30,346 bases of DNA from Apostichopus parvimensis (GCA_000934455.1 KN885289.1:35583-65928), one strand, 5' to 3'; positions 12,651 through 22,089 are shown, numbered from the stretch's first letter. Numbers and translations are program-made. The notes: generated by a model from the letters alone, not told the origin.

Positions 12651-12920
12651 GTCGTTAACATTGACGTCAAAGACTTCAGTTCCGGCGACACCCCTCTGAT
12701 AGCTGCCTGCCGGAACGGACACGCCAAGATAGTCCAGCTGCTCCTCAGGCATGGAGCAGACGTCACGTTACGGAACTATGATTGCGAGACCGCGATTAAC
12801 GTCTCCTCTGTGGCACTGCGCAAGCTCTTGTTGGAGTCCGTGGAGAGATCGGGATGTTCTCATCGGCATCTCCTTCAGGCAGCATGGCAGGGCAATGTCA
12901 CGGTGGTCCGACAACTTCTG
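12651..12920 (+). CDS. Ankyrin-repeat protein, exon 2
   Basis: Exactly 90 codons, phase 0 at both ends (acceptor tcctcaag, donor gtaaat), residues 81-170. Residues 92-124 form a textbook ankyrin repeat (GDTPLIAACRNGHAKIVQLLLRHGADV). Residues 125-145 look like a degenerate repeat. Residues 152-170 open a further repeat (HLLQAAWQGNVTVVRQLL) that is completed in exon 3. Reading back in this frame to the ATG at 12579 crosses intronic sequence and the acceptor, so the exon should not be extended there. The GC-rich, CpG-containing composition contrasts with the flanking AT-rich introns. Confidence 0.92.
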
Positions 12921-13085
12921 GTAAATCACCCATAATTAATGTGATAACTTTCCATATTTGTCCGATATTTAGTACAAGAAGTAATTATGTATTAGGGGGT
13001 ACAAACCTGAATGTATACATATGAGAGGTTCATTGTGCACCGTGTCGGAAGGATAGGCTTCAGCAGCTGCAGGATCCTGGGCGCG

Positions 13086-13637
13086 TATTTTTTTTCCTAG
13101 GAGGTAGGCCTCGACAAATACGGTCGCCAACCCGCCAATGGTGACTAATTTGATACTAATCGACTACATGATGCACGATAGGTGTAACCAAACTGGAAAA
13201 CTACAAACTTAAATAAATGCGTAACGACAACTCAAACAGGGGTAACGCATGAATATCATGTTTTAAACACTTTTGATGAAGCACATTTTAAATAGATCGT
13301 TTTTGCTGTAAACAACTAACAGTAACACTAAACCGAGATATCCTAAGTTAGGCCATACTACCTAGGCTTATATCACACAAACACTTTGCGAGAAAAAATG
13401 GCGAGTAAATTTAACGTTTTGGTGAGTAGAATTTTAGACTCGGTCGCCAGTTGGCGAGTAGTTTTGAAAAATTTGTCGAGGCCTGCTAGGAGGGTTAGGG
13501 GCAATTATCATATATAGGCGTATCCAGAACCTCGGGCATGCGTGTCACTCGTCAAAAGTTTATGGCTAGTAGTAGTACATACAGTGTGTGCGACGCGATT
13601 CACGCGATCGCCCCTAACCCTCCTAGGAAAAAAAATA
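13086..13637. mobile_element. Nested inverted-repeat element (MITE-like)
   Basis: The termini are a perfect 19-bp inverted repeat: 13086-13104 (tattttttttcctaggagg) against 13619-13637. Inside are two more perfect inverted pairs: 13106-13119 with 13471-13484 (aggcctcgacaaat), and 13486-13502 with 13610-13626 (ctaggagggttaggggc). The 13096-13150 and 13430-13490 regions also share looser complementarity around 'ggtcgcca'. There is no transposase frame and I see no clear target-site duplication. A non-autonomous DNA transposon, or one inserted inside another, fits best. Confidence 0.65.
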
Positions 13638-14265
13638 GGCATCTTGGGCAGCTAGGCTGAATCATAATCAAACAAGAGGGTGTATCTCTGAAGACCCACA
13701 GAGGCCACGGTGCAACAGATTATGTCCAAAACTTATAGTCTGTCTGTACATAATGCTGCATTTCCATTAGCATCTGACCTTTGACACTGGGGCGTACACT
13801 GGGCTTTCACAGGGTGAGTGTGGGAGGGCGATGAGGGGGAAATTCATTAGATATCGAGAAACATCATTTCTCCCTATTTTTATTATTAATTTTTTATTTT
13901 TTTTTTATTTTTAATTGATTTATCCAGTATCGTATCGCAAAACGTCCCGCAGGATGGTCAAATTCTGGAAAAAAGGTTCACAGATCTTGAGCAGTTTTGC
14001 ACGCAGCAACCGTTGTATATTATATGGGACAAAGTTCAAAATTGCTACACAACTGTTATACAAAATTTGAATACCAAATTATTCCCTAATCCTTTGTTCT
14101 CTCTAAGTTTGCTCTATGTAGACCAACAAGGGTCACATCTCGGACTTATGTTAAGTGATTTGTTTTGTGTGTTATTGGTATTCAAAAAGGTGTTTAGTTG
14201 AAACTACACCCCATCACCCTCCCCTCTCCCCTCTCATTCCATCCCTCTCTACCCTTTTCTACTAT

Positions 14266-14660
14266 AAGGGGGCGTTGTGGTCAAGGCCAGTGGTTAAGGC
14301 CAGTGGACTTGTGATCTAAGGATTACAGGTTCGAGTCCTGGCCAGATCATTGCGTTGTGTCCTTGGGCAAGGCACTTCATCTCCATTGCCTCTCTTCACC
14401 CAGGTGTATAAATTGGGACTTGCGAGGTGACTTGTAAATATAGTTGCGTGCGCCGGTTTGTGGCTGCACCCTATGGGAAGTCCCCCAGGGGACACATGGC
14501 TGTGGTGCACTGTGGTGCCCCAGGAGAGATTGTTTGAATTGTGCACACTTTGGTATGTAGGTGTGACATGTTACCAATGACCAGGGTTAAGTACAGCGCG
14601 GCAAGACTTTATTGTAAGTTGTGCTATATAAGAACTGTTAATTATTATTATTATTATAAG
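14266..14660 (+). mobile_element. tRNA-derived SINE, near full length
   Basis: A tRNA-like head with a canonical Pol III B box (GGTTCGAGTCC, 14328-14338) and an A-box region that carries an internal 'aaggccagtgg' duplication is followed by a body with 'tgtccttgggcaaggcact' and 'cacccaggtgtataaat', then a 3' end 'gtgctatataag' and a (TTA)n tail. 'tataag' occurs at both edges and may be a short target duplication. The body words are shared by SINEs of many marine invertebrates; membership of the MetaSINE superfamily is possible but not checked. The minus-strand frames across it are artefacts. Confidence 0.85.
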
Positions 14661-14855
14661 TGTACACAGTACAACCGGCCTGAGAGTTTATCTGCAGTTC
14701 TTCTTGATTTAATAATATCTGGAGTCTTAAATTTTCTAGTTTGTTTTTTCAAGAAAAATTATTTTTAATTAGAGCTGGTATTGCTTACTGACTGTAGGGA
14801 ATGTTCATCATGTAACTTTAAAAAATGTATTTTTTTGGTCATGACCATTTTTTAG

Positions 14856-14949
14856 AAAGAGGGAAAGTTCCTGGACGTGAACTGTGAGAACGAAGACGGT
14901 TTCACTCCGCTTCTACTGGTCACGAGAGACATCAAGGTCTTCCTCAAAT
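14856..14949 (+). CDS. Ankyrin-repeat protein, exon 3
   Basis: 31 codons plus one base (acceptor ttttttag, donor t|gtgagt), residues 171-201 and the first base of 202. It completes the repeat opened in exon 2 (KEGKFLDVNCENE) and starts the next (DGFTPLLLVTRDIKVFLK). The phase of one base matches exon 4, where T+TC gives Phe. The 'TPLLLVT' helix is followed by an extended insertion relative to the 33-residue consensus. Confidence 0.87.
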
Positions 14950-15033
14950 GTGAGTAGAATTTTACTGGAATCAAGACATTAGTATCATTATTATTATTCA
15001 TGGTGGAAACTTGGTTGTTGATGTACGATTGCC

Positions 15034-15439
15034 GTGTTTATTGACACCTATGAACGACATTGTCCTTACCACTCTAATAGGCATTAGGAATAATGGAAAT
15101 GGCTCCAAGTTCCATAAAATGCCATCAAAGATTGACCATTTTACAAGTCTTTTCTCAATTATAGTTATATTTATGAATAAACATTAACAAATTATGCACA
15201 TTGATGATGTACAAGAAGTGACTGCCCAATTTTCTGTGTTTATGGACACCTATGAACGACATTGTCCTGATCACTCTAATAGGCATTAGAAATCATGGAA
15301 GAAATGGCTCCAACTTCCATAAAATTCCATCAAAAATCGACCATTTTACAAGTCTTTTCTCAATTGTAGTTATATTTATGAATAAACATTAGCAAATTAT
15401 GCACATTGATGATGTACAAGAAGTAACTGCCTAAATTTC
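15034..15439 (+). repeat. Tandem duplication, period 202 bp
   Basis: Copy 1 (15034-15235) and copy 2 (15236-15439) are head-to-tail and closely similar, sharing 'cacctatgaacgacattgtc', 'ctctaataggcattag', 'cattttacaagtcttttctc' and 'gcacattgatgatgtacaag'. Differences are scattered single-base changes plus a few bases of indel. No frame is conserved. This is a young non-coding duplication in intron 3. Confidence 0.9.
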
Positions 15440-16525
15440 TGTTATGTGGTATCCCTTTGTTTTGTTTCAAGGACAATGAAACACAGGTTTGTGTGCCTAA
15501 GGACGATTTTTTTGAAATATTACTGTCTTCTTTTACGAGAGGAACATCACATTATTCAAATGATACATGCGGGCATGCAATTAGTGCTTAACTTATTAAG
15601 GGGTAAAATAAGAAATTTTGATGAGCACTACATTCCATGTCATTGTTTGAACATATTTAATGAGTTTACCAGATTGATGAAAACTTCAAATGTGTATATC
15701 TTGGATACAAAATAGCTTTCTGAAAAATTTCAGCAAATTTTAAATGAGATTATCACACACAACAAATGTATTGATTATGGGGCAAATTGGCTAGGCATCC
15801 ATAGTGCTTTAAATTCAATTGATAGAAACTTCCAAGAGTCATCGAACATAACTGTAAAATTTGAAATGATTTAGATAAGAATAATTTGGTAAGTGTTGTC
15901 AACCAATATTTTGGTCAGAGTAAAGTTTTGACTGCAGTTTTGATCGTCCGAGACGACCAAATTCCTGTTTTGACAATCAAAACCAGCTTTGGAGGTCGTG
16001 CGGTGAAGGACCAGTTGTTTACATCAAATTCAGATTGAAAACTAAATACCCTGAAAATGAATAAAAAGGATATAATGATGTTGATCCCCTGTCACTTTGG
16101 GACAGGAAATATAGGATCCAGGTGTGGGTTTTTGCTTTGCATGTATCATAAAAAGTTTTTAGTTGGTGGGTTGTTATATATGTCAACTACCTAAAAGTTC
16201 ATGTTTTTGGAGTTCAAGCCTTCATTTGAGCAAAAGACAGAAGGATTCTATAGGTAGACCGTCTAGTTTCAGATTTCCCAAAATGAGATCATGCCTCACA
16301 GAATGGGATTAAAGAGGCCATTTTGGCTGCTACTTTAACAGGCACAACTATCAGCTGTCAGTTTGCTCTTTTAGATATCAAATTTTAGTAGAATTCAGAA
16401 TGTTCAAGGTACGTGTTAATTAGTGTTTGCACGGGGTATCCGGGTACCCGCCCAACGCGATACTACTCGGGTCATAATTTATCACCCGAACCCTACGCAA
16501 AGTGTGATTTTTTATATTTTTGGCA

Positions 16526-16698
16526 AACAGATGGTTAGGCAAGATTTTCCCATTTACTTAGTGTGGTGTTAGGCTACCATGTGGTCGAAGATAACAGCAA
16601 TAACGAAAGTATTCCATGGATATCTTATAACTGCGTCACAATTTCAGCTAATAAACAGATGGTTAGGCTAGATTACCCCCATGGACTTAGTGTGGTGT
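16526..16698 (+). repeat. Pair of ~46-bp direct repeats
   Basis: Copies at 16526-16570 and 16653-16698 share 'aaacagatggttaggc.agat' and 'cttagtgtggtgt'. Just upstream, 16436-16492 is rich in 'gggtatccgggtacccg' and 'cacccgaaccc' words, which resemble termini of some hAT-type elements. No transposase is visible and the element boundaries are unclear. Confidence 0.5.
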
Positions 16699-16850
16699 AC
16701 ATTAACACTACTAATGTAAATGTAAAATGTGCGTTACAGTGCGTAACATTTGTATAACGTTGGCATTTGCAACGTACCCAATAATCAGGACTCATTTAGC
16801 TTCCTCAGGTTCGATGAGATAACTCTTGTTTTTCCTGCATCCTTGTTTAG

Positions 16851-17170
16851 TCCAAACCGTCCTGAAGACATACAAGCCAGAGGAAGTCGTACGGGTCCTC
16901 CTGGGTCACCGAGCCGACCCCTCTTCTACTGATTCTGAGGGCAGGACCCCCCTGCACCATGCGGCCGCCTCTCCCAGCTCCGTAGCTCATCGGATCACTC
17001 TGTTACTGATGAAGGATAGAGAAAGCCTGGTAGCACAGGACGAAAATTCTGTCGCTCCTATCCACGTTGCGTCGAGACACGGTCAGGTGGAGGTTGTGGT
17101 GTCCTTACTGGACAATGGTGTGGACATCAATGCAAGGGGACAAGCTGGGGCTACTCCACTTCATGTTTCC
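16851..17170 (+). CDS. Ankyrin-repeat protein, exon 4
   Basis: 320 bp (acceptor ttgtttag, donor tcc|gtaagg). Two bases complete Phe202, then residues 203-308. It carries the core of the ankyrin domain: the end of repeat 5 (EEVVRVLLGHRADPSSTDSE), a strong repeat at 231-267 (GRTPLHHAAAS...), another at 268-300 (VAPIHVASRHGQVEVVVSLL) and the start of the next (AGATPLHVS). These TPLH-type signatures are the main evidence for the domain. The exon ends in phase 0, matching exon 5. Confidence 0.93.
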
Positions 17171-17289
17171 GTAAGGTTTATGTACATTTAAATTAGTACG
17201 TCAGTCGATTCAGTTTTGGGTAAAGTGGGAGGCAAGGGTTAGATCGAGTGGAACAGGAAGAGGTAGGAGCAGGGCTGAAATTTCACGGT

Positions 17290-17436
17290 CATCAATGTCA
17301 ACCAATATTTCTTTTATTCATTCGTTTTTTGCTTTCTATTCTCTCTTTCTCTCCCACGCCTTGAGCACCCTTCCGTTTGGATATGTACGTGTAATAATTC
17401 CCCATTATTATCATTATAACTTTTGATGACATCACA
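17290..17436 (+). repeat. Dispersed repeat, copy 2
   Basis: Same-orientation match to 11894-12042 over about 147 bp, with substitutions and single-base indels. The shared 'ccttgagcacccttccg' and 'cccattattatc' words suggest the tail of a retroposon. Confidence 0.85.
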
Positions 17437-18023
17437 ATCGCAGTTGAGGTTGTCCAACAGATGACTAAATTATTTATAGAAACGTACCATCAAATTTATT
17501 TCAACTCGACAACATTTACACAATGAAAATAAACACCCCTTAAAATCTGATAGTTCATGTTGGTATAACCCTCAAACAAATGTTAGAGATTGTTTAGACA
17601 TCCCTACAAACCGTGGTATAAGATGGAATAAGAATTTTTTTCCCACATTTGGAACAAATTTACCTTGTTTTGTAAATTACAAAAGTTTGGTCTTTTTCCC
17701 CTTTTTTATTCAGAACCCATTATTTTTCCGGACAACCATAATTTGAGTGTAGGTTGTCCGACCGACAGGTTAAAATTTTTCTGAAAAATCAGGCCTGAGG
17801 AGGGATGTAGTTGCAGACGGAGGTGAAATTGCAGGTGGGAGAGGGTGGGGGGTGTGCTGTTGGAGTAACCCGAGACAAGAAAAATTCTGCTGCTCCCCAT
17901 GCATCCACATGACATGAAGACAAGGTCAAGTGGTAGTTTGATCGGGGAATAATTTAGTGTTGGAAAGTTTGGGTAGCAGTTTAGAAGGCTCTAAGCTTTT
18001 TTCTCGCATTAATTAACTAAAAT

Positions 18024-18135
18024 GATTGTATGTATGTATTTTAGATCCTCCTGCAAGCAGGAACTCGTGAAGAAGCCATCATTGGCTTATCAAAGCCGCA
18101 AGCTGACCGAAGTCAGTCTCTTAGATTCATATTTA
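18024..18135 (+). repeat. Structured repeat, + copy, with exon-like frame
   Basis: It is repeated in inverted orientation at 22817-22930. Conserved short hairpins are TCCTGC/GCAGGA (18049-18062), AAGCC/GGCTT (18073-18088), the same GGCTT against a second AAGCC (18093-18097), and CTGAC-cgaa-GTCAG (18103-18116). The left edge 'tgtatgtattttag' also resembles a splice acceptor, and the frame from 18045 is open for 41 codons in the phase left by exon 4. An alternative terminal exon is therefore conceivable, but the repeat nature makes chance more likely. Confidence 0.6.
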
Positions 18136-18341
18136 ACGTCCATGATTGTGAACTGTCAACAACTCTGTAACTGGACGACATACATTAATCTTGGAGTAAC
18201 TCGAACTCTGTCTCATATTTCTGTCTCATATTTGAATTCCCATGATACCTGTTGACTTTAAGCAACATTTTTATAATTTTATGTTTTATCATACCCTCTT
18301 TTGTGCAATTAACTTTTCCATCTTTTTGTTAATGTTAATAG

Positions 18342-18471
18342 GCATCTGCAGGACAGCTGCTCATAGCCCACACACTGTTGGACAGGGGGGCTGACGTCAC
18401 ATTGGTCGACGATCGGGGGAACACCCCGATGGATTTGGCCAACAACAGGAAGATGAGGGCCACACTCAAAG
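18342..18471 (+). CDS. Ankyrin-repeat protein, exon 5
   Basis: 43 codons plus one base (acceptor gttaatag, donor g|gtaggt), residues 309-351 and the first base of 352. It joins exon 4 in phase 0 to complete a repeat (TPLHVS|ASAGQLLIAHTLLDRGADVTL). A final capping repeat follows (DDRGNTPMDLANNRKMRATLK). This is the C-terminal end of the ankyrin domain, giving eight to nine repeats in all. Confidence 0.93.
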
Positions 18472-18510
18472 GTAGGTAACCAAGGGACGCTAAACGAGAG
18501 AGTTGTCATC

Positions 18511-18606
18511 TTTTTGTGGTCAGGGCAATGGACTTACGATCTCAGAAGTGCAGGTCCAAGTCCAAGATTGGTTCATCACATTGTGTCCTTGGGCAAGACA
18601 CATGAA
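18511..18606 (+). mobile_element. Fragment of the tRNA-derived SINE
   Basis: It matches the head and first part of the body of the SINE at 14266: 'ttgtggtcagggcaatgg', 'ggacttacgatct', the B-box remnant 'ggtccaagtcc', and 'ttgtgtccttgggcaag'. The body is lost after about 18606, so this is a decayed or truncated copy. Confidence 0.75.
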
Positions 18607-19044
18607 ACTCAGTGGGGCCGGCCCTCCAGCATTTTCTTGAGAGCTGCACTGTCTTAGCGATCCTAGAATTTCCATCATCTGTATAGTTTACAGATCTCTG
18701 AATGAACGTAGCACAACCGCAGGAAAGTGCTAACAACCATGCAAACACTCCGAATAACCTCGTATACAAACACACTGGAGAATTTACTAGTACATGGTTC
18801 CACTTGTGCAGTTTGGCTGAACAAAAATGACTATAAGGGAAAAAGGTTGTTTTAATACAATTAACTGTTTCAGTTGACACTTTGCAAACACTTTCGAAAG
18901 ATCTCTTCCTCGATAATTATGACCTAAAATTGGATGTCCTACTAATGATCAACTGATGTTTAGTTTAGTAGGAAAAAAAGGATCAGGAGGGACACTCAAG
19001 TCCTCATCAAGGACCCTATAGAGAGAGAAAAAAAAACTGAAGAC

Positions 19045-19470
19045 ACAAACACTCAGACCCGATTACAATGCTTAAAGTGCTTGTCCAAAGCATTCTTAAA
19101 CCCATTGACACTACTTGCAAGTACAACTTTCTCAGGCAAACCGTTCCACTCATTCACTACCCTATTAGAAAAAAAAGTTATGCCGAATATTAATCCTACT
19201 TTGTGACTTTTGGAGTTTAAGACAATGACCTCTGGTACAACTACTATTAGCATACATGAAAGAGTCGGTAAAGGATAAATTTTCAAAACCATACACAATC
19301 TTGAAAACCTGAATCAAGTCCCCACGTTACCTCCTAAGCTCCAGTGTGGTGAGATTCAACAGTTGTAGCCGTCTATAATAAGGAACACTCTTTAAGGAAC
19401 TAATCATCCTAGTAGCCCTCCTCTGGACCTTTTCAAGTACTTCCTTATCCTTAGCAAAATAAATGTTATT
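19045..19470 (-). mobile_element. Non-LTR retrotransposon 3' end (LINE ORF2 remnant)
   Basis: On the minus strand the translation reads VQRRATRMISSLKSVPYYRRL, then LELRR, a stop, then RGDLIQVFKIVYGFENLSF, and ends in FFSNRVVNEWNGLPEKVV and a stop. This is the familiar C-terminal tail found after the reverse transcriptase in many animal LINEs. It carries one in-frame stop and lacks the catalytic RT and endonuclease parts, so it is a dead 5'-truncated copy. The open part at 19053-19298 is not a host gene. Confidence 0.85.
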
Positions 19471-19986
19471 GTTATGATCTGCTGTTAACTTGTCAAGTTA
19501 AGCAGAACTAGATAGGGCCGATGGGACAGCACCCTCCGTTGATTTTTGGATGTGGCTGTATTCAATCATTTGAATTGCAGCCTTTGTAGGTTTTTTTTTA
19601 GGTCTTATAAAGTTATGGATCACACCTTGCCTAGGAAAAGCCACAACATCAGTCATCAAAGGAAAAAAAGCATGACATTGAATACCTCAAAGTACTAGTG
19701 GATGTATTTGTTTAAACTCTTTCGTTTTTATTCCCAAAAAGTGTGGATGATGAACAAGGACAGTGTGGTGGATTCTACTTGCTCATGCAAAGACACTGGC
19801 ATAACTACAGTGTAACCTGCTAGTAGATTTTTCGACAGGAAATTTTTTATTTTATCCATTTTCCTGCGTGGTTTTATTTCTGCGACTTAATTGCCATCAG
19901 TTTTCTACAAGATGACACAGTAGTGTCTTTTTTTCCCCTTCTGTTTGAAGCATTGTTTTTTTTTTATTGTTCTTTGTGACCCACAG

Positions 19987-20136
19987 AGGCATGGACAGAT
20001 GCCACTCAGACTAGAAGAGGATCCACACCGGTTCTGAGCCCCGTGAAACCTCCATCTAGGAGGGACCACCGGCGTCACTCATCTTCAGAGGATACCAGCC
20101 CTAGGGACCCTGATGCTCCGATGTCTCTCACAACGA
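19987..20136 (+). CDS. Ankyrin-repeat protein, exon 6 (basic Ser-rich linker)
   Basis: 150 bp (acceptor gacccacag, donor a|gtgagt). G+AG completes Glu352, then residues 353-401. The sequence is basic and Ser/Pro-rich (STPVLSPVKPPSRRDHRRHS, then SSSEDTSPRDPD), with TP, SP and RRHS-type phosphorylation motifs. No fold is recognised. It follows the ankyrin domain directly and begins the disordered linker. The call rests on splice-site quality, phase agreement and protein-like composition. Confidence 0.82.
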
Positions 20137-20712
20137 GTGAGTAAACTTTCGCCTAAGTTGTTATTGGTAATCAAAGCTAAGGTGGCTGATGGATCTCGCC
20201 CTTCTGGAAACAATTACGATAGTTAGGTCTGATTATTACCACAAATGACCAATCATGAGTGAGATATAAGGAATTGGGGGAGAGGAGGGGAGAGGCAGAG
20301 GGGGAGGGGAGAGGTTGATGGGAGGGGAGAGGCAAAGGGAAGAGGGGGAGGGGAGAGGTTGATGGGAGGGGAGAGGCAAAGGGAAGAGGGGGAGGGGAGA
20401 GGCAAAGGGGGTAGGGAATTCCCTGATCTGGAAATTAACACAACTAAAACTGATAAATTATACCTTTGGAAATGGTGCAATTGCAGTAGACTAAATCATT
20501 CCAGTGGATTTTTGTAACTTTGCATTAGAAAAAAAAAATTGTAGCTTACTTGAATGACCCAAAATACTGAGGTAAGAAACGTCTTCCATAATTTTTTTGG
20601 GTGGTAATGAGCATTAAACTAACATTATCGATGTTGAAACTACCAAAAATATGATAGGCTTTCTTTTCAATATTTAATGACTGTTTTTTTTTTTTTATCT
20701 TATACGATCCAG
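20137..20712 (+). other. Intron 6, with 44-bp GA minisatellite
   Basis: Donor gtgagt, acceptor 'tacgatccag'. It contains the purine minisatellite at 20274-20418, listed separately, and a T-run just before the acceptor. Confidence 0.8.
20274..20418 (+). repeat. Purine (G/A) minisatellite, 44-bp period
   Basis: A nearly pure GA strand with units such as 'gaggttgatgggaggggaga' then 'ggcaaagggaagagggggag', repeated about three times at a 44-bp offset (for example 20311 and 20355). Such mirror-like polypurine tracts can form triplex or quadruplex DNA. The opposite-strand frame at 20253-20480 is a low-complexity Pro/Ser/Leu artefact. Confidence 0.85.
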
Positions 20713-20806
20713 ACCGAGTCTTACAGAATCTGAAGGAGGCACACCAGGCTTTGGTAACCGAAGGACACCTGTATAGAGATATTGATAATGGCAATTTTAA
20801 CCCCGG
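20713..20806 (+). CDS. Ankyrin-repeat protein, exon 7
   Basis: 94 bp (acceptor gatccag, donor gg|gtgagt). A+AC completes Asn402, then residues 403-432. The sequence RVLQNLKEAHQALVTEGHLY looks amphipathic-helical, followed by RDIDNGNFNP. It ends with two bases that join exon 8 as GGC (Gly). It has no recognised domain. Exact phase agreement on both sides supports it. Confidence 0.82.
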
Positions 20807-20830
20807 GTGAGTTCTCTGCTATTGTTAGTT

Positions 20831-21142
20831 TTATGTGTAATAGTAAGTTGGCCTGGCGTTTCGATCATAGCAGGATCTTCTTCAAAGGCTAAATGACAAG
20901 TAACAGTAACAGAAGGGACAAAAACACGAACAGAATACAGACAGGTTAATGAGCATGGTGAACACAAAGAGATAGATGTAAGGGGATTAGTAGACTAGGC
21001 ATGGAGGGAAGAAAGAGAGAAAGAAAGAAACCAACAGGGGAAGAGGAGAGGTTGGAGATAAACAGTGGAGGGACAAAGAGAGGATTAAGGGAAGGGGGGA
21101 ATAACTTAGAGAAGGACAAAGACAGAGAGGTATGAAGAAAAA
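20831..21142 (-). mobile_element. Hammerhead-motif repeat, minus copy
   Basis: Reverse-complement match to 24688-24983 over about 300 bp, including a long CT/GA-rich body and the terminal motif whose reverse complement reads 'cctttgaagaagatcctgct' followed by 'atgatcgaaacgccagg'. In this copy the presumed stem II has a mismatch and the cleavage triplet GTC has become GCC, so the motif is decayed. The element type is discussed under the + copy. Confidence 0.7.
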
Positions 21143-21603
21143 AGGGTTACTTTTACACATTCTCTTACACAGGCTATCTAGTCGATAAGCAGTTTGCTTA
21201 CAGTTTGATTTTATTTTGATTGTTAGTTATAGTTATTTATTTGCATTTTAGTGTTTGGTTGGCATTTTATGATTGTGACAGTTTTGATTATTAACCGATG
21301 TAAGATGATTATTATTTTCCTTATAACTAACACAGGAGGACGTCATGTTTATCTTTCTCCAACAATTGATGGTCAATGGTTATGGATACTACTGATTTTC
21401 AACATCTGTACCCGGAAATTTATTCCTGTGGGTTTAATCATGTGCAATATGCAAGAAACTTTTATTTTATCGTTTGCTATGAAAGTTGATCAGTTAAGCT
21501 AATTAGCTGCCTTGTTGACAGACTTTACTACAGCAACTAGAATGGAATAGCAATAAGTAATTTAAAAGTAAATTTAAAAAAAAAATTAAAAAAATAATAT
21601 AGT

Positions 21604-21835
21604 AAAGTCAGTAAAGTAGTCATTTTCTTTAAGAACTAATGTTCTGTCTGATAAGATGCTTAGCAAGGTGTAAAAATAAAAAAATTCAGTCAAATTCACT
21701 CAGTGTTTCTCTGATAAATAAAAAGTCAAGTCATTAAAGTAGTCATTTTCTTTAAGAACTTATGTTCTGTCTGATAAGACGCTTAGCAAGGTGTAAAAAT
21801 GAATAAATTCAGTAAAATTCACTCGATGTCTCTCT
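21604..21835 (+). repeat. Tandem duplication, period ~123 bp
   Basis: Two copies (about 21604-21717 and 21727-21835) share 'taaagtagtcattttcttta', 'atgttctgtctgataaga', 'gcttagcaaggtgtaaaaat' and 'ttcactc'. The second copy ends about 20 bp before exon 8, so it may supply the weak acceptor context there. Confidence 0.88.
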
Positions 21836-21853
21836 CGCTCTACCGAAATGCAG

Positions 21854-22089
21854 CTTAACGTCTTCAAAAATGAATTTAAAAAATCATTCAAGAAGGAGAA
21901 GTACTTCGCCTTCCAAGGCTCCCAAGCCTCCTAAAACACCACGGGAAGGGACTGAAAAGATGACAGATGGCCCTGCTTCCTCCCAGGGTTTGAAGAAACG
22001 AAGGTCTACCTCATTAGAAGACAGGCCAGTGTCTTCTAAGGTCAAAGGTCAGGGACTCAGAGGTCACCCGAAGCTCGGCTACAGGCATT
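21854..22089 (+). CDS. Ankyrin-repeat protein, exon 8 (basic Ser/Pro linker)
   Basis: 236 bp (acceptor aaatgcag, donor t|gtaagt). C completes Gly433, then residues 434-511 and one base of 512. The sequence is strongly basic and Ser/Pro-rich: HSRRRSTSPSKAPKPPKTPR, later KKRRSTSLEDRPVSSK. RRRSTS and KKRRSTS are good nuclear-localisation or basophilic-kinase sites by pattern. The acceptor has a poor pyrimidine tract, but the phase fits both neighbours and the donor is strong. A downstream ATG at 21870 is internal, not a start. Confidence 0.8.

Larger units (their letters stand above)
12921..14855 (+). other. Intron 2
   Basis: Donor gtaaat, acceptor 'catttttttag'. It holds the inverted-repeat element at 13086-13637 and the SINE at 14266-14660, both listed separately, plus a T-rich tract near 13880-13915 and a CT-rich stretch at 14208-14260. 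Confidence 0.8.
14950..16850 (+). other. Intron 3
   Basis: Donor gtgagt, acceptor 'ccttgtttag'. It contains the 202-bp tandem duplication (15034-15439) and a short direct repeat pair near 16.6 kb. The ATG frame at 15446-15715 (89 codons) has no family features and begins where the tandem repeat ends, so it is not called. Confidence 0.8.
17171..18341 (+). other. Intron 4
   Basis: Donor gtaagg, acceptor 'gttaatag'. It holds dispersed repeat copy 2 (17290-17436) and the structured repeat at 18024-18135. The minus-strand frame at 17706-17915 is not supported. Confidence 0.8.
18472..19986 (+). other. Intron 5
   Basis: Donor gtaggt, acceptor 'gtgacccacag'. It contains a SINE fragment (18511-18606) and a minus-strand non-LTR retrotransposon 3' end (19045-19470). 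The stretch 19500-19980 shows nothing beyond AT-rich sequence. Confidence 0.8.
20807..21853 (+). other. Intron 7
   Basis: Donor gtgagt, acceptor 'cgaaatgcag', with little pyrimidine tract. It contains the inverted repeat copy at 20831-21142 and a tandem repeat at 21604-21835. The frame at 21251-21502 has no supporting feature. Confidence 0.75.

Noticed and set aside
13486-13502. Telomere-like 'gggttagggg'
   Set aside because: It is a single short word that is part of a perfect inverted repeat, with no array.
14316-14577. Two minus-strand frames
   Set aside because: They lie inside the SINE at 14266-14660 and are antisense to it.
15446-15715. 89-codon + frame
   Set aside because: It has no recognisable domain, lies in intron 3 and begins at the edge of a tandem duplication. 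No acceptor/donor pair fits the main gene's phase convincingly.
19053-19298. 81-codon minus-strand frame as a possible host gene
   Set aside because: It is the C-terminal tail of a LINE open reading frame, with a stop just upstream and no catalytic domains.
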